A stretch of DNA of 64,000 nt from Phaeocystidibacter marisrubri. Lineage in GTDB: Bacteria; Bacteroidota; Bacteroidia; Flavobacteriales; Schleiferiaceae. Location: NCBI RefSeq assembly GCF_008933165.1, contig NZ_WBVQ01000001.1:744001-808000 (forward strand), in the 5' to 3' direction. This document shows positions 17,895 through 26,133 of this stretch, piece by piece; position 1 is the stretch's first letter, and the number at the start of each line of letters is the position of its first letter. The notes under the pieces were generated by a model. That model did not search any database and was not told where the DNA came from. It saw nothing but the letters and a program-made list of their open reading frames with translations. Position numbers and translations under genes: made by a program.

Positions 17895-19372
17895 TTCGCC
17901 CGCATCAAACCTTGTTATTCCTGCTGGGAGTAGGAGCGATTGCTATCGCCCTCATGTTTGTGGTTCCCAAAGGTGGAGTGAATGTACTCGGCGTTAGCTT
18001 GCGCTATCCCACTTGGGACGAGTTTGTGAGTTCCGATACCGCACAAGTAGTGGATATGGACGCGATACTGCGGGCATCACACATGACGCGACTAGATACC
18101 GCAGGTAAGGCTAGGAGTGAAGCAGAGAAACGTGCACAAGAGAAGTTGCTTCGAACACTGGAGTTTCGAAAACTACAATTCGCCGAAAGCGATACACTGA
18201 GACTGAGCAAGTTCAGCGCCGCGTTGGCTGGCATAGGGAACAATGGAAGAGTTCGTGTCCTGCACTTCGGCGATTCTCAGATTGAAGGAGATCGAATAAC
18301 CTCTTACTTACGGGAAGAATGGCAAGAAGAGTACGGTGGATACGGCCCTGGTATGCTTGCCGTTACGCCTTTAGCTCCCAATTTTTCCATTCGTCAGACA
18401 CATTCTGAGAACTGGAATCGATACACCGCCTTTGGTAGACGAGATTCCAATATCACTCATAGTGACTACGGATATAGAGCTGTTCTCTGTAGATATACTT
18501 CCCCTATCCTCGATACAACGTTGAGCGATACCACGATGGGGTGGCTAGAGTTCAGACCTTCCGTTCAAGGGTATAAACACGTGCGTCAATATTCGCGCAT
18601 GCGACTCTTCTTTGGCAAGAATAGAAAAGCTGTTCGACTCACCGTTTACGTGAATGATACTCTATACACAGAAGAGCTCATTCAGGCCAACTCAAAACTG
18701 ATGAGTAGATCGTGGAATTTCTCGGCAACACCAAAAGTGATTCGATTTGAATTTGAAGGAGCGGATTCTCCTGATGTTTATGGTTTAACCCTGGAAGGAA
18801 ATTCTGGAGTAACCGTAGATAATATTGCCATGCGCGGTGCCTCAGGGGTGGTGTTCACCAGAATGAGTCGCGCGAGTTTTGCTGAAATGGTAGGTACAGA
18901 ACCCGTTCATCTCATCATCTATCAATATGGCGGTAATACCGTTCCATACATCAAGGATGAACAACACGCCCAGCAATATGCTCGTAGAGTACGTCGACAA
19001 ATTCAGCGTTTGAAAGTACTCGCTCCAGAAGCGACAATCGTGATGGTAGGTCCATCGGACATGAGCCGAAAAGAGGGAACTTCCTATGTCACCTATGAGG
19101 CCGTTCCTTGGGTTCGCAACGAATTGAGAAAAGTGGCATTAAGCGAGAATGTAGGCTTCTGGGATATCTTTGGTGCAATGGGCGGACAGAACTCCATGCC
19201 AGAATGGGTAAGTGCGAAGCCTCCGTTAGCCGGACAAGATTACATTCACTTTACACCTAGAGGGGCACGTCAAGTGGCTACGTGGATGTACGAAGCATTT
19301 GAAAGAGAGATGTATCCTGAGCGCTATGCGGATACAACCGATGTTCAACCAGATACAACTGCGATTCAATGA
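17891..19372 (+). CDS. SGNH/GDSL-hydrolase-like protein (first of two)
   Basis: A 493-residue protein with an N-terminal membrane anchor or signal segment (LLFLLGVGAIAIALMFVV). The SGNH fold is indicated by LHFGDSQIEGD near residue 126 (nucleophile serine), a YQYGGN segment for the oxyanion region, MVGPSDMS, and DYIHFTPRG near 450, which supplies the catalytic aspartate and histidine. A beta-sandwich-like insert separates the first and later blocks, as in other Bacteroidota members. Such proteins hydrolyse or transfer acyl groups on glycans. The start overlaps the LysM stop (ATGA), and the stop overlaps the next gene the same way. Confidence 0.83.
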   Translation: MIRPHQTLLFLLGVGAIAIALMFVVPKGGVNVLGVSLRYPTWDEFVSSDTAQVVDMDAILRASHMTRLDTAGKARSEAEKRAQEKLLRTLEFRKLQFAESDTLRLSKFSAALAGIGNNGRVRVLHFGDSQIEGDRITSYLREEWQEEYGGYGPGMLAVTPLAPNFSIRQTHSENWNRYTAFGRRDSNITHSDYGYRAVLCRYTSPILDTTLSDTTMGWLEFRPSVQGYKHVRQYSRMRLFFGKNRKAVRLTVYVNDTLYTEELIQANSKLMSRSWNFSATPKVIRFEFEGADSPDVYGLTLEGNSGVTVDNIAMRGASGVVFTRMSRASFAEMVGTEPVHLIIYQYGGNTVPYIKDEQHAQQYARRVRRQIQRLKVLAPEATIVMVGPSDMSRKEGTSYVTYEAVPWVRNELRKVALSENVGFWDIFGAMGGQNSMPEWVSAKPPLAGQDYIHFTPRGARQVATWMYEAFEREMYPERYADTTDVQPDTTAIQ

Positions 19373-20595
19373 GAAAGGCTTGGATGATAGCCGCGTTGAG
19401 CGGGAGTTTATGTGCGTTTGGACAGTCGGAGATTCAAGAAAAGTATCCCTTCATGCACTTGGAAGCCAACGAGATTAAACTTCCAGGCGATGACGACAAA
19501 TGGGATGATTTTTTGGATAAACTCGATCAACTCGCATTTGAAGGGGAAGGGAAGATCAATGTATTGCACATGGGAGGATCTCACGTGCAAGCTGGAACCT
19601 TATCTCAGGCTATGCGTGAGAACATGCAGCGAATGAGTCCGGGTTTAAAAGGAGGAAGAGGATTCTTCTTTCCCTTCTCGCTCGCACAAACCAATGAGCC
19701 CCACAACTTCTCTTTCACTTCTCGAGCCGATTGGAAAGGATTCCGCTGCTCCGTGAGTAACCACGACGCAGAGTGGGGGATGAGTGGAATTACAACAGAA
19801 ACCACGGATAGAGATGCAACCGTATCCCTCCGTGCATACGATGGCGAAAATGACCGATATGTGTTTTCTGGGATTCGAATCTACCACCCCAAGCGAGACG
19901 AACTGTTTTATCCCGTGGTCGATTCATCCCAATTTGAGGTAGACACCATTTTCTATGACGAAAGGGGATTCACGGAATTTCGATTCACAAAAGAGTACCA
20001 AGAATTTACATTTTCCTTAGATGGCAAGGAGGATGCTGAGAAGTTCATTTGGCAAGGTGTGCAGTATCTCGATAACTACCCTGGACTCAGTTATCATGCA
20101 ATCGGAGTAAATGGAGCAAGCACTAAAAGCTATTTGCGTTGCGATGATTTTGAGCGGAACATCAAATCCATTGCACCTGATCTGGTTGTTTTTGGCATTG
20201 GAATTAACGATGCCTATATGAGTGAAGAGAGTTTTAAGCCCGAAGAGTTTGAAGCTCGATACGACACCTTGATGGACATCCTGGAGGAAGCCAATCCCGA
20301 CGTAGTATTCCTCTTCCTTACCAATAATGACAGCTACTACCGCAGGAGATATGCTAATCCAAATGCGATAGCTGTGCGTGACGTTATGATGAAGCTCGCC
20401 AAAGAGCGCGATGCAGCCGTGTGGGATCTGTTTGAAGTAATGGGAGGAATGGGCAGTGTGGATTTATGGGTAGACTCTGATTTGGCAAGAAGAGACCGAA
20501 TTCACTTCACGAGAGAAGGATATAGAATGCAAGCGGATTTGTTGGCGTATGCTTTTGAGCGCGCATGGTTAGACCACATTAGAGCGAACAGATGA
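19369..20595 (+). CDS. SGNH/GDSL-hydrolase-like protein (second of two), variant block I
   Basis: A 408-residue exported paralogue or distant relative of the preceding protein, with signal peptide MRKAWMIAALSGSLCAFGQ. Block I reads LHMGGSHVQAG near residue 69, so the usual aspartate before the serine is glycine while the serine is kept. VFGIGINDAYM resembles block III and RDRIHFTREG near 374 provides the DxxH pair. The active-site serine, aspartate and histidine are therefore all present. Overlaps with both neighbours (ATGA at 19369, 20592) imply translational coupling. With the first SGNH protein and the MBOAT protein it probably handles acyl groups on an envelope polymer. Confidence 0.8.
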   Translation: MRKAWMIAALSGSLCAFGQSEIQEKYPFMHLEANEIKLPGDDDKWDDFLDKLDQLAFEGEGKINVLHMGGSHVQAGTLSQAMRENMQRMSPGLKGGRGFFFPFSLAQTNEPHNFSFTSRADWKGFRCSVSNHDAEWGMSGITTETTDRDATVSLRAYDGENDRYVFSGIRIYHPKRDELFYPVVDSSQFEVDTIFYDERGFTEFRFTKEYQEFTFSLDGKEDAEKFIWQGVQYLDNYPGLSYHAIGVNGASTKSYLRCDDFERNIKSIAPDLVVFGIGINDAYMSEESFKPEEFEARYDTLMDILEEANPDVVFLFLTNNDSYYRRRYANPNAIAVRDVMMKLAKERDAAVWDLFEVMGGMGSVDLWVDSDLARRDRIHFTREGYRMQADLLAYAFERAWLDHIRANR

Positions 20596-22253
20596 GCTGG
20601 GAGGTAATAAGTCAATATCTGTTGTACGACGATAAGAGACCCCTCTTATTCACGTCCTATATCTTCTGGATTTTCTTTGCTGTGGTGCTCGCTGTATACA
20701 GCATTATCTACAAGAAGAATCACGCCAGGAACGCCTTTCTGTTCTTTGCGAGTTTGTATTTCTACTACTTGACCAATGGGTATTTCTTCACCATACTACT
20801 GTTTTCCACAGCTGTTGACTTTTTCTTGGGTCAAGCGATTTATTCAGCGAATAAAAAGCTCACCAAACAGATACTTGTAGCAACCAGCGTCACTATCAAC
20901 TTAGCCGTGCTGATTTATTTTAAGTACGCCTATTTCTTCACGGATTTCTTGAATACAAGCTTCGGACTCGATTTAGAAGTGACCAACCATTTTGCGGCTA
21001 TGGCCAACCATTGGTTTGGAACTTCCTTTGTGACCCAAAAGATCTTGCTGCCAGTAGGGATCAGCTTCTTTACCTTCCAGACCATTAGCTACAGCGTAGA
21101 CATCTATCGCGGACTCATTAAGCCCGTAAAGAACCCGCTTGATTTTGGATTCTACGTTTCTTTCTTTCCTCAACTTGTTGCTGGACCTATTGTGCGTGCC
21201 AGTGAGTTTATTCCGCAGCTATACCGTGATTATAAGCTCGACAAAATCGCGTGGGGAACGGGGATTTTCTGGATTCTAAATGGTCTGTTGAAGAAGGTTA
21301 TTTTGGCGGATTACATCGCCGTAAACTTTGTAGATCGTGTATTTGACAACCCAGGTATGTACACTGGATTTGAAAACATGATGGCCCTCTTTGGCTATTC
21401 ACTTCAGGTATATGCCGATTTCTCAGGATACACAGATATTGCCATCGGTGTAGCCCTACTTCTAGGGTTCCAACTTCCTGTTAACTTCAACTCTCCCTAT
21501 AAGGCCACAAGTGTAAGCGATTTCTGGAGACGTTGGCATATATCGTTGAGTACTTGGCTTCGCGATTACCTCTATATTCCAATGGGCGGGAACCGCAAAG
21601 GAAGTGTCTTCTCTTACAGTACCATGTTTGTTATACTCTTTACCGTTAGCTACTTGGCGGAATCATGGGTGGTTCCTGTCGCTTGTGCTGGGGTGGTGGG
21701 AAGTGCGGCCATTTTATCTCATGTGAGTGAAAAATTCCGCCACTGGATGGAGAATAACATCAACATCATGCTCACCATGTTGATTGGTGGATTGTGGCAT
21801 GGCTCCAGTTGGAACTTTGTGATTTGGGGTGGATTGAACGGCTTCGGACTTGTGTTCTACAAACTTTGGAAGAAGATCAGTCCTTGGGGCGACCGCTCCA
21901 AATGGTACTTCCGCGCATGGGGAATACTACTCACTTTTGTCTTTATCACATTTACCCGTACGTGGTTCCGGAATGTGAGCTTCGACAATGCCCGACTCAT
22001 GCTTCAACGCATTGGTACGGATTTCCAACTTGAATTGGCTCCACAGATTCTCGGAGCCTTCTGGAACGTCTTTGCAGTAATGGGGCTCGGCATGATAATA
22101 CACTGGTTACCGTCCTCCTTCAAACTCAAGTATAGAGAGGCCTTCATACATAGTCATTGGGCGGTTAAAATCCTCATCAGTGTGGTGGCAATCTATGTGG
22201 CTTATCAGGTGCTTTCTGCGGATTTGCAGCCGTTTATTTATTTTGCATTCTAG
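20592..22253 (+). CDS. MBOAT-family O-acyltransferase (AlgI/DltB/PatA type)
   Basis: A 553-residue polytopic membrane protein with about 11-12 helices. The MBOAT core shows FFPQLVAGPIVRA near residue 195, the YADFSGYTDIAIG segment near 275, FWRRWHISLSTWLRDYLYIP near 312, and the catalytic histidine in GLWHGSSWNFVIWG near 402. Relatives pass acetyl groups across the inner membrane to alginate, peptidoglycan or teichoic acids, with SGNH partner proteins finishing the transfer. It is the fourth gene of the LysM-SGNH-SGNH-MBOAT operon, with a 4-bp overlap. Whether the acceptor is peptidoglycan or another surface polymer cannot be decided here; the LysM protein favours peptidoglycan. Confidence 0.93.
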   Translation: MSWEVISQYLLYDDKRPLLFTSYIFWIFFAVVLAVYSIIYKKNHARNAFLFFASLYFYYLTNGYFFTILLFSTAVDFFLGQAIYSANKKLTKQILVATSVTINLAVLIYFKYAYFFTDFLNTSFGLDLEVTNHFAAMANHWFGTSFVTQKILLPVGISFFTFQTISYSVDIYRGLIKPVKNPLDFGFYVSFFPQLVAGPIVRASEFIPQLYRDYKLDKIAWGTGIFWILNGLLKKVILADYIAVNFVDRVFDNPGMYTGFENMMALFGYSLQVYADFSGYTDIAIGVALLLGFQLPVNFNSPYKATSVSDFWRRWHISLSTWLRDYLYIPMGGNRKGSVFSYSTMFVILFTVSYLAESWVVPVACAGVVGSAAILSHVSEKFRHWMENNINIMLTMLIGGLWHGSSWNFVIWGGLNGFGLVFYKLWKKISPWGDRSKWYFRAWGILLTFVFITFTRTWFRNVSFDNARLMLQRIGTDFQLELAPQILGAFWNVFAVMGLGMIIHWLPSSFKLKYREAFIHSHWAVKILISVVAIYVAYQVLSADLQPFIYFAF

Positions 22254-22320
22254 TCGGGAGTCTTTAATCTGTAGACGGAAGACTGTCCGCGGTAGCCAAA
22301 GGCCGGAGACTACGTTAGGT
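22254..22320. repeat. Degenerate 7-nt periodic tract
   Basis: Directly after the MBOAT stop the DNA can be read as imperfect heptads (TAGACGG, AAGACTG, TAGCCAA, AGACTAC). It contains TCCGCGGTAGC (22286-22296), repeated at 22518-22528 on the other side of the minisatellite. Confidence 0.45.
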
Positions 22321-22450
22321 GGCTTTGCAGGGGTTGCACAGTTGGCATTGCAGGGGTTGCACGGATGGCGTTGCAGGGGTTGCACAGATAGCTTTGCAAG
22401 GGCTTTGCAAGGGCTGTGCAAGGGCTGACGCAGGGGTTTTACAGGGAGGT
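22321..22450. repeat. G-rich minisatellite of TTGCAGGGGTTGCAC and TTGCAAGGGCT units
   Basis: Three units of about 23 nt based on TTGCAGGGGTTGCAC (starting near 22325, 22349 and 22371) run into shorter 11-12 nt units TTGCAAGGGCT and end in decayed copies. Unit length drifts from 23 to 11 nt, so it is not a CRISPR. No coding sense on either strand: the open frame across it is just the translated repeat. Confidence 0.8.
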
Positions 22451-22473
22451 GGAAATTTAGACTCCAGAACACT

Positions 22474-22557
22474 GCCCACTGTGGACCGCAGATTGTAAAC
22501 TATCAACCGAAGCTTGATCCGCGGTAGCTATTAACAGGAAGCCAAAGACCAATGACC
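22474..22557. repeat. Degenerate 7-nt periodic tract running into a start codon
   Basis: Heptads such as GGACCGC, AGATTGT, CAACCGA, AAGCCAA, AGACCAA continue without a break to the ATG at 22558. TCCGCGGTAGC recurs at 22518-22528. Confidence 0.55.
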
Positions 22558-23013
22558 ATGAAACATCTATTGCTACTCCTCCTATGTCTCTTTTCTATCA
22601 TTGGCACAGCACAGATCTCAGATTCAACCTTCAATGATGGGGGATTGGATTTGTTCTCTAAAGCCTATCATGATGTTAGTCAGTTTGGATATAAGGAAGG
22701 AGAAGATTCGCTTTTGATTTGGATGGATCTACCAATAGTAGCAGAAGTGTTCGATTTTTTTGAATTAAAATCTCCTATGATCCTAGATAGTTCTGCTCCG
22801 ATTGAGTTCTATCTTAAAAGATATTCTACAGATTATTTTGTTCTAGAGTTTGAAGAACTATTCCATGAGGGGGATTCATGGAAGACTAAATACAATGTGT
22901 ATCAGATTGAAGAAAATAAGATCACGCTCTTGTCATCCTATGCAGAGGAAGTCACTCAACTTTCAGAGAACTCTGTTGAGATTCGAATATTGTGGCATTG
23001 GATAAGTGAGTGA
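22558..23013 (+). CDS. Small secreted protein of unknown function
   Basis: A 151-residue protein I do not recognise. It starts with a clear signal peptide (MKHLLLLLLCLFSIIGTAQ) followed by a polar, acidic mature region of about 130 residues with no cysteines and alternating hydrophobic strands, ending HWISE. A second ATG lies two codons upstream inside the periodic tract; I prefer the one at 22558. It has no operon partner: repeats lie before it and a gene-poor 490 bp after it. Its position in a variable patch suggests an accessory gene. Start is uncertain by two codons. Confidence 0.6.
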   Translation: MKHLLLLLLCLFSIIGTAQISDSTFNDGGLDLFSKAYHDVSQFGYKEGEDSLLIWMDLPIVAEVFDFFELKSPMILDSSAPIEFYLKRYSTDYFVLEFEELFHEGDSWKTKYNVYQIEENKITLLSSYAEEVTQLSENSVEIRILWHWISE

Positions 23014-23234
23014 TAAGGCTCTAGTTGCCTGTCTTTAGTATGAAGCTTATTACGCGCCTATCATTAGCCAATGGCCAACTTGTTCAAGAGGAGGTCTCTA
23101 AGTGTTTTATATTGAAGTAATAGCAGTAATTTCTATCAGTATAAAATTACAATGAACTGAATAGCTTGATGAGCGTAAATGAAAGTATCACCTTGATTTA
23201 TCTCGCTCATGAATTATTGAGTAATATCTCTTAA
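23014..23234. other. Gene-free stretch
   Basis: Stops occur in all frames at short intervals. I see no clear hairpin terminator, RNA gene or repeat here; it leads into the broken gene at 23235. Confidence 0.5.
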
Positions 23235-23501
23235 ATCGAAAGTAAGAGTAGCTCGTGGATTTGCCCTAACTCTCGTGTTATGCACTTCAATGGGGGGGAA
23301 TCGTTGGAGTAGGAATGCAAACCATGGGGGCATGGCCAAAGTGGCTAGGTGGTTCTTATGTGAGTTCGAATGGATGTGATTGTCAGTATTATCCCAATAT
23401 CGATCAGCATTGGATTACTTGCCCAGTTCGTAGCTTGTGGGGGGGTGAACGACACAGGTTCATGGTCGGAACTGCAAATTAATCCAGGAGAATGTCCTTG
23501 A
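23235..23501 (+). pseudogene. Remnant of a small Cys/Trp-rich protein with two G7 runs
   Basis: Coding-like sequence that changes frame twice. The first part ends at a run of seven G (23292-23298); the frame then shifts to one reading IVGVGMQTMGAWPKW and on through NGCDCQYYPNIDQHW; at a second G7 run (23439-23445) it shifts again into VNDTGSWSELQINPGECP and a TGA at 23499-23501. Reading straight through needs eight (or five) G at the first and six (or nine) at the second, so the shifts compensate and the total from the ATG at 23280 is a multiple of three. The product would be about 73 residues. I do not recognise it. It may be a pseudogene, a phase-variable gene or two homopolymer errors. Confidence 0.4.
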
Positions 23502-23504
23502 TGA

Positions 23505-24377
23505 ATGATGAGAATTAGATTAATGATTCTTCTACTAACGGGAATGAATCAGCTAGGCTTGTCTCAAGCTTCGCATTCCATCTATTTTGTAGATACTTCC
23601 CACGCACTTATACAGGATGTCATTGTGTTAAGTTGGAAAGGAGCAACTTGGTTGTCCGATTTAGAAGGGAAAGCATCTATTCCCGAAGATCAAATGGACG
23701 CATTGTACCTTCATTCAATGTCATTTCATGATACTTTGGTCAGTGTTCATACTGGGGATACAATTGTGTTGATAGAAGAATCTATTCTCCTTGATGAGGC
23801 TGCGGTTTATGACCGGTCGGGTTTGACCTTTCTTGATCACAGGAAATGGCGCTATCAACTTCAGCGAGAACCTGGTGAGTACTATCTTCTCGGTTACTTC
23901 GCGGAAGGGGCTGTCGTTTTAGACTCTCTAACTTTACGGGTAGAGGAGATTCTCCGCAGTACTTCGATAATTAGACTGGTAATATGGAAAGATGGTCGGT
24001 TTATTTTTGAATCTCCAGTGATTGACTTTCCAATTCAATACCAGGATAAAGTAGTTACCATCCCTATAGATTTCCACAGTATCATCAATGGTGAATTCTA
24101 CGTAGGTATACAATTTCTTGAGGTAGGAAGAGACCCCTTTGGACAAACGTCACACCTCTATCAATATCGTGGAAAAGGAGATGTTTTATCCTCTAGAAAT
24201 ACGGGTATTACGGTTGGGAGTATTCGACTTAAACCGGGGGAAAGCATGATGCTTGGCTGGTGGTATAACGGAGAACTCGAAATGAAAACCAAGCAAGCCA
24301 CCGAGGACTATAGACCCATAGCGCCTTATTTTGGAATTCATTACTTCGGTACGGGAGAGGTGAGAAGAAGTTTCTAA
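23505..24377 (+). CDS. Secreted protein of unknown function with regulatory-like N-domain
   Basis: A 290-residue exported protein starting 3 nt after the preceding remnant. The signal peptide is MRIRLMILLLTGMNQLGLSQ. Residues about 22-90 resemble a short carboxypeptidase-regulatory-like beta sandwich: HALIQDVIVLSWKGATWLSDLEGKASIP has the alternation of A/V-x-V and a following D-x-x-G. The rest is beta-rich with aromatic strands and a FGIHYFGTGE ending. No known enzyme motif is visible. The start could be the ATG at 23505 or 23508. It sits in the repeat-rich patch with no operon partners downstream on the same strand. Confidence 0.6.
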   Translation: MMRIRLMILLLTGMNQLGLSQASHSIYFVDTSHALIQDVIVLSWKGATWLSDLEGKASIPEDQMDALYLHSMSFHDTLVSVHTGDTIVLIEESILLDEAAVYDRSGLTFLDHRKWRYQLQREPGEYYLLGYFAEGAVVLDSLTLRVEEILRSTSIIRLVIWKDGRFIFESPVIDFPIQYQDKVVTIPIDFHSIINGEFYVGIQFLEVGRDPFGQTSHLYQYRGKGDVLSSRNTGITVGSIRLKPGESMMLGWWYNGELEMKTKQATEDYRPIAPYFGIHYFGTGEVRRSF

Positions 24378-24439
24378 TTGCAAGTGTGCGGAAAGTAGTG
24401 TGTAGATCCTAATATTGATGTAGACTTGATACTCAAGCT

Positions 24440-24500
24440 AGGTAGACGTTCGCTAAAAATGAGAAGCTAGAGACCAAAGATCAATCCCAATCACTCATCC
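24440..24500. repeat. 7-nt periodic tract at the 3' end of mltF
   Basis: Heptads such as AGAAGCT, AGAGACC, AAAGATC, AATCCCA, ATCACTC lead into the end of the mltF reading frame, whose stop is at 24491. The last codons of mltF may therefore derive from the tract. Confidence 0.45.
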
Positions 24501-26017
24501 AACTTTCCAACCCCAACGTTTCCCATTAGAGTAGGTCTTGTGGAAAGGTCAGCTAAATCTTCTAAAGTGCTATTGTGATCTGTAAATTCTCTGTAGTACT
24601 GGTAGATTTCTAGGATATTTCGAACGTAGTGGTAGGGTTCTGATCCACGGCAATAACCGTGGTCAACAACGGGGTCGTTGTAGTATTTAGGAAGCATTTT
24701 GTTCTTTAACATAACCTCCACATTGTCGTACCAAACATCGGGTTCTAGATTGTACTTGATGGCAAGGTTGCGGGCGTCAATAACGTGACCAAGACCAACA
24801 TTATAGGATGCAAGGATGAACTTTTTTATATCTGTAGAGTCTTCCATCTTCCGCTTCCAATAGTCTTCTAACCAAAGTAGGAATCCTGTTCCGGCTTGAA
24901 GATTTTGAGCGGGGATGTGCAATTCGCTTGGCGATACACCAAAGCGCTCTCCAGTAGCGGGCATCACTTGCATTAAGCCAGTAGCACCGAAAGGTGATTT
25001 GGCATTGGCATTGAATCGAGATTCTTGATGAATGAGAGCTGCTACTAATCGCCAGTCCCATCCCATATCTTGAGCGCGTTCCTTGATCATTTCATCGTAA
25101 GAAGAAATACGGCCATCTTGGATTTCGCGGATGCTCTCCCTAGAGTTTCGAATGGAATTGCTAAAGTATTTGTTGTAGATAATGTTGTATCGAGCACTAG
25201 TGGTTTTGGTAGCTAACCAATTGTTGATCGACATTTTAAGACTGTCGCGATCGGGTGGGATGGCCCAGGCAATGGCCTGTGTGAGGGAGATAGGCGTATT
25301 GATATCGAGGTTCGAGTAATAGGCACGGTGGAGACGAGCAATGTTTTCATCGGCTACCGTAAGGTCGATATCTCCTTCGCTAACCATTTCAATGAGTCGT
25401 GTGTAACCTACATCTGCAGGAACTTCTACAATGTCCATTTGGATGCCGTTTTCGCGAACGATATTGTAGAGTCGTTCTGCGAAAGAACTCGTTCGATTTA
25501 CGTGAATCGTTCGGCCCTCCAATTCCAAAACATGATCAACTAACCACTCTTTGCGCTTGGAGCGTGATCTGCGAGCTTCTGGTGTAATACGCTGAACCAG
25601 CACCTGACGTGTATAGTGGAGAGGTGTAGAGAATTGAACCTTGCGTAGACGTTCTCCAGTAATAGTGAGATTGCCCGCAGCTAAATCACCTTTTCCAGCC
25701 GTTAAACTGTCAAGGATATAATCAAAATTAGGAATGACATCGATTTCTAAATTCAAACCATGATCCTTACAATACCATTTTAGAATCTCATAATCGAAGC
25801 CACGCGGCTGGCCTTTCAATATGTAATAACTCGCAACATTGTTGTCCATTAAAACGTGAAGGGTACCCCGTTTCATGGTGAAAGGCATGTATGCGATGGT
25901 CGTGTCCGTAGAGTCTTGTCCAGTCTCTACAGATTTCGAGTCTGATCCACATCCAAGAAAGAGAAACGGAATGGAAAAGATCGCTAGGGTTAGGTATGGT
26001 CGGAGGCAAAATCTCAC
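24491..26017 (-). CDS. mltF: Membrane-bound lytic murein transglycosylase F
   Basis: A 508-residue lipoprotein (lipobox FLGC) of MltF architecture. Residues about 45-275 form a type-3 solute-binding-protein-like domain (VLMDNNVASYYILKGQPRGFDYEIL), and about 305-425 an SLT lytic transglycosylase domain with the catalytic glutamate in ALIHQESRFNANAKSP near residue 330, then GATGLMQVMPAT. The enzyme cuts glycan strands to 1,6-anhydro-muropeptides at the outer membrane. The start codon is GTG at 26015-26017; it opens directly onto the signal peptide RFCLRPYLTLAIFSIPFLFLG. The gene is divergent from the usp operon, 116 bp away. Confidence 0.93.
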   Translation of the reverse strand: MRFCLRPYLTLAIFSIPFLFLGCGSDSKSVETGQDSTDTTIAYMPFTMKRGTLHVLMDNNVASYYILKGQPRGFDYEILKWYCKDHGLNLEIDVIPNFDYILDSLTAGKGDLAAGNLTITGERLRKVQFSTPLHYTRQVLVQRITPEARRSRSKRKEWLVDHVLELEGRTIHVNRTSSFAERLYNIVRENGIQMDIVEVPADVGYTRLIEMVSEGDIDLTVADENIARLHRAYYSNLDINTPISLTQAIAWAIPPDRDSLKMSINNWLATKTTSARYNIIYNKYFSNSIRNSRESIREIQDGRISSYDEMIKERAQDMGWDWRLVAALIHQESRFNANAKSPFGATGLMQVMPATGERFGVSPSELHIPAQNLQAGTGFLLWLEDYWKRKMEDSTDIKKFILASYNVGLGHVIDARNLAIKYNLEPDVWYDNVEVMLKNKMLPKYYNDPVVDHGYCRGSEPYHYVRNILEIYQYYREFTDHNSTLEDLADLSTRPTLMGNVGVGKLDE

Positions 26018-26133
26018 AAAACCAATTTAGCAATACTCTTTCAAGACTGAGCGTCAGAACTTTCCGTCTTTTAAACATACCGTAGTGAATAACCCTGTGT
26101 TGGCGAGTGAAATCAAAGCTTTATCTTCACAAA

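Noticed and set aside
22321-22450. Possible CRISPR array
   Set aside because: Units are contiguous, uneven in length (23 to 11 nt) and have no unique spacers; no cas genes nearby.
22180-22506. Open frames across the minisatellite rich in CNPCN and LQGLH repeats
   Set aside because: They only translate the repeat units and have no start context or conservation that I can argue for.
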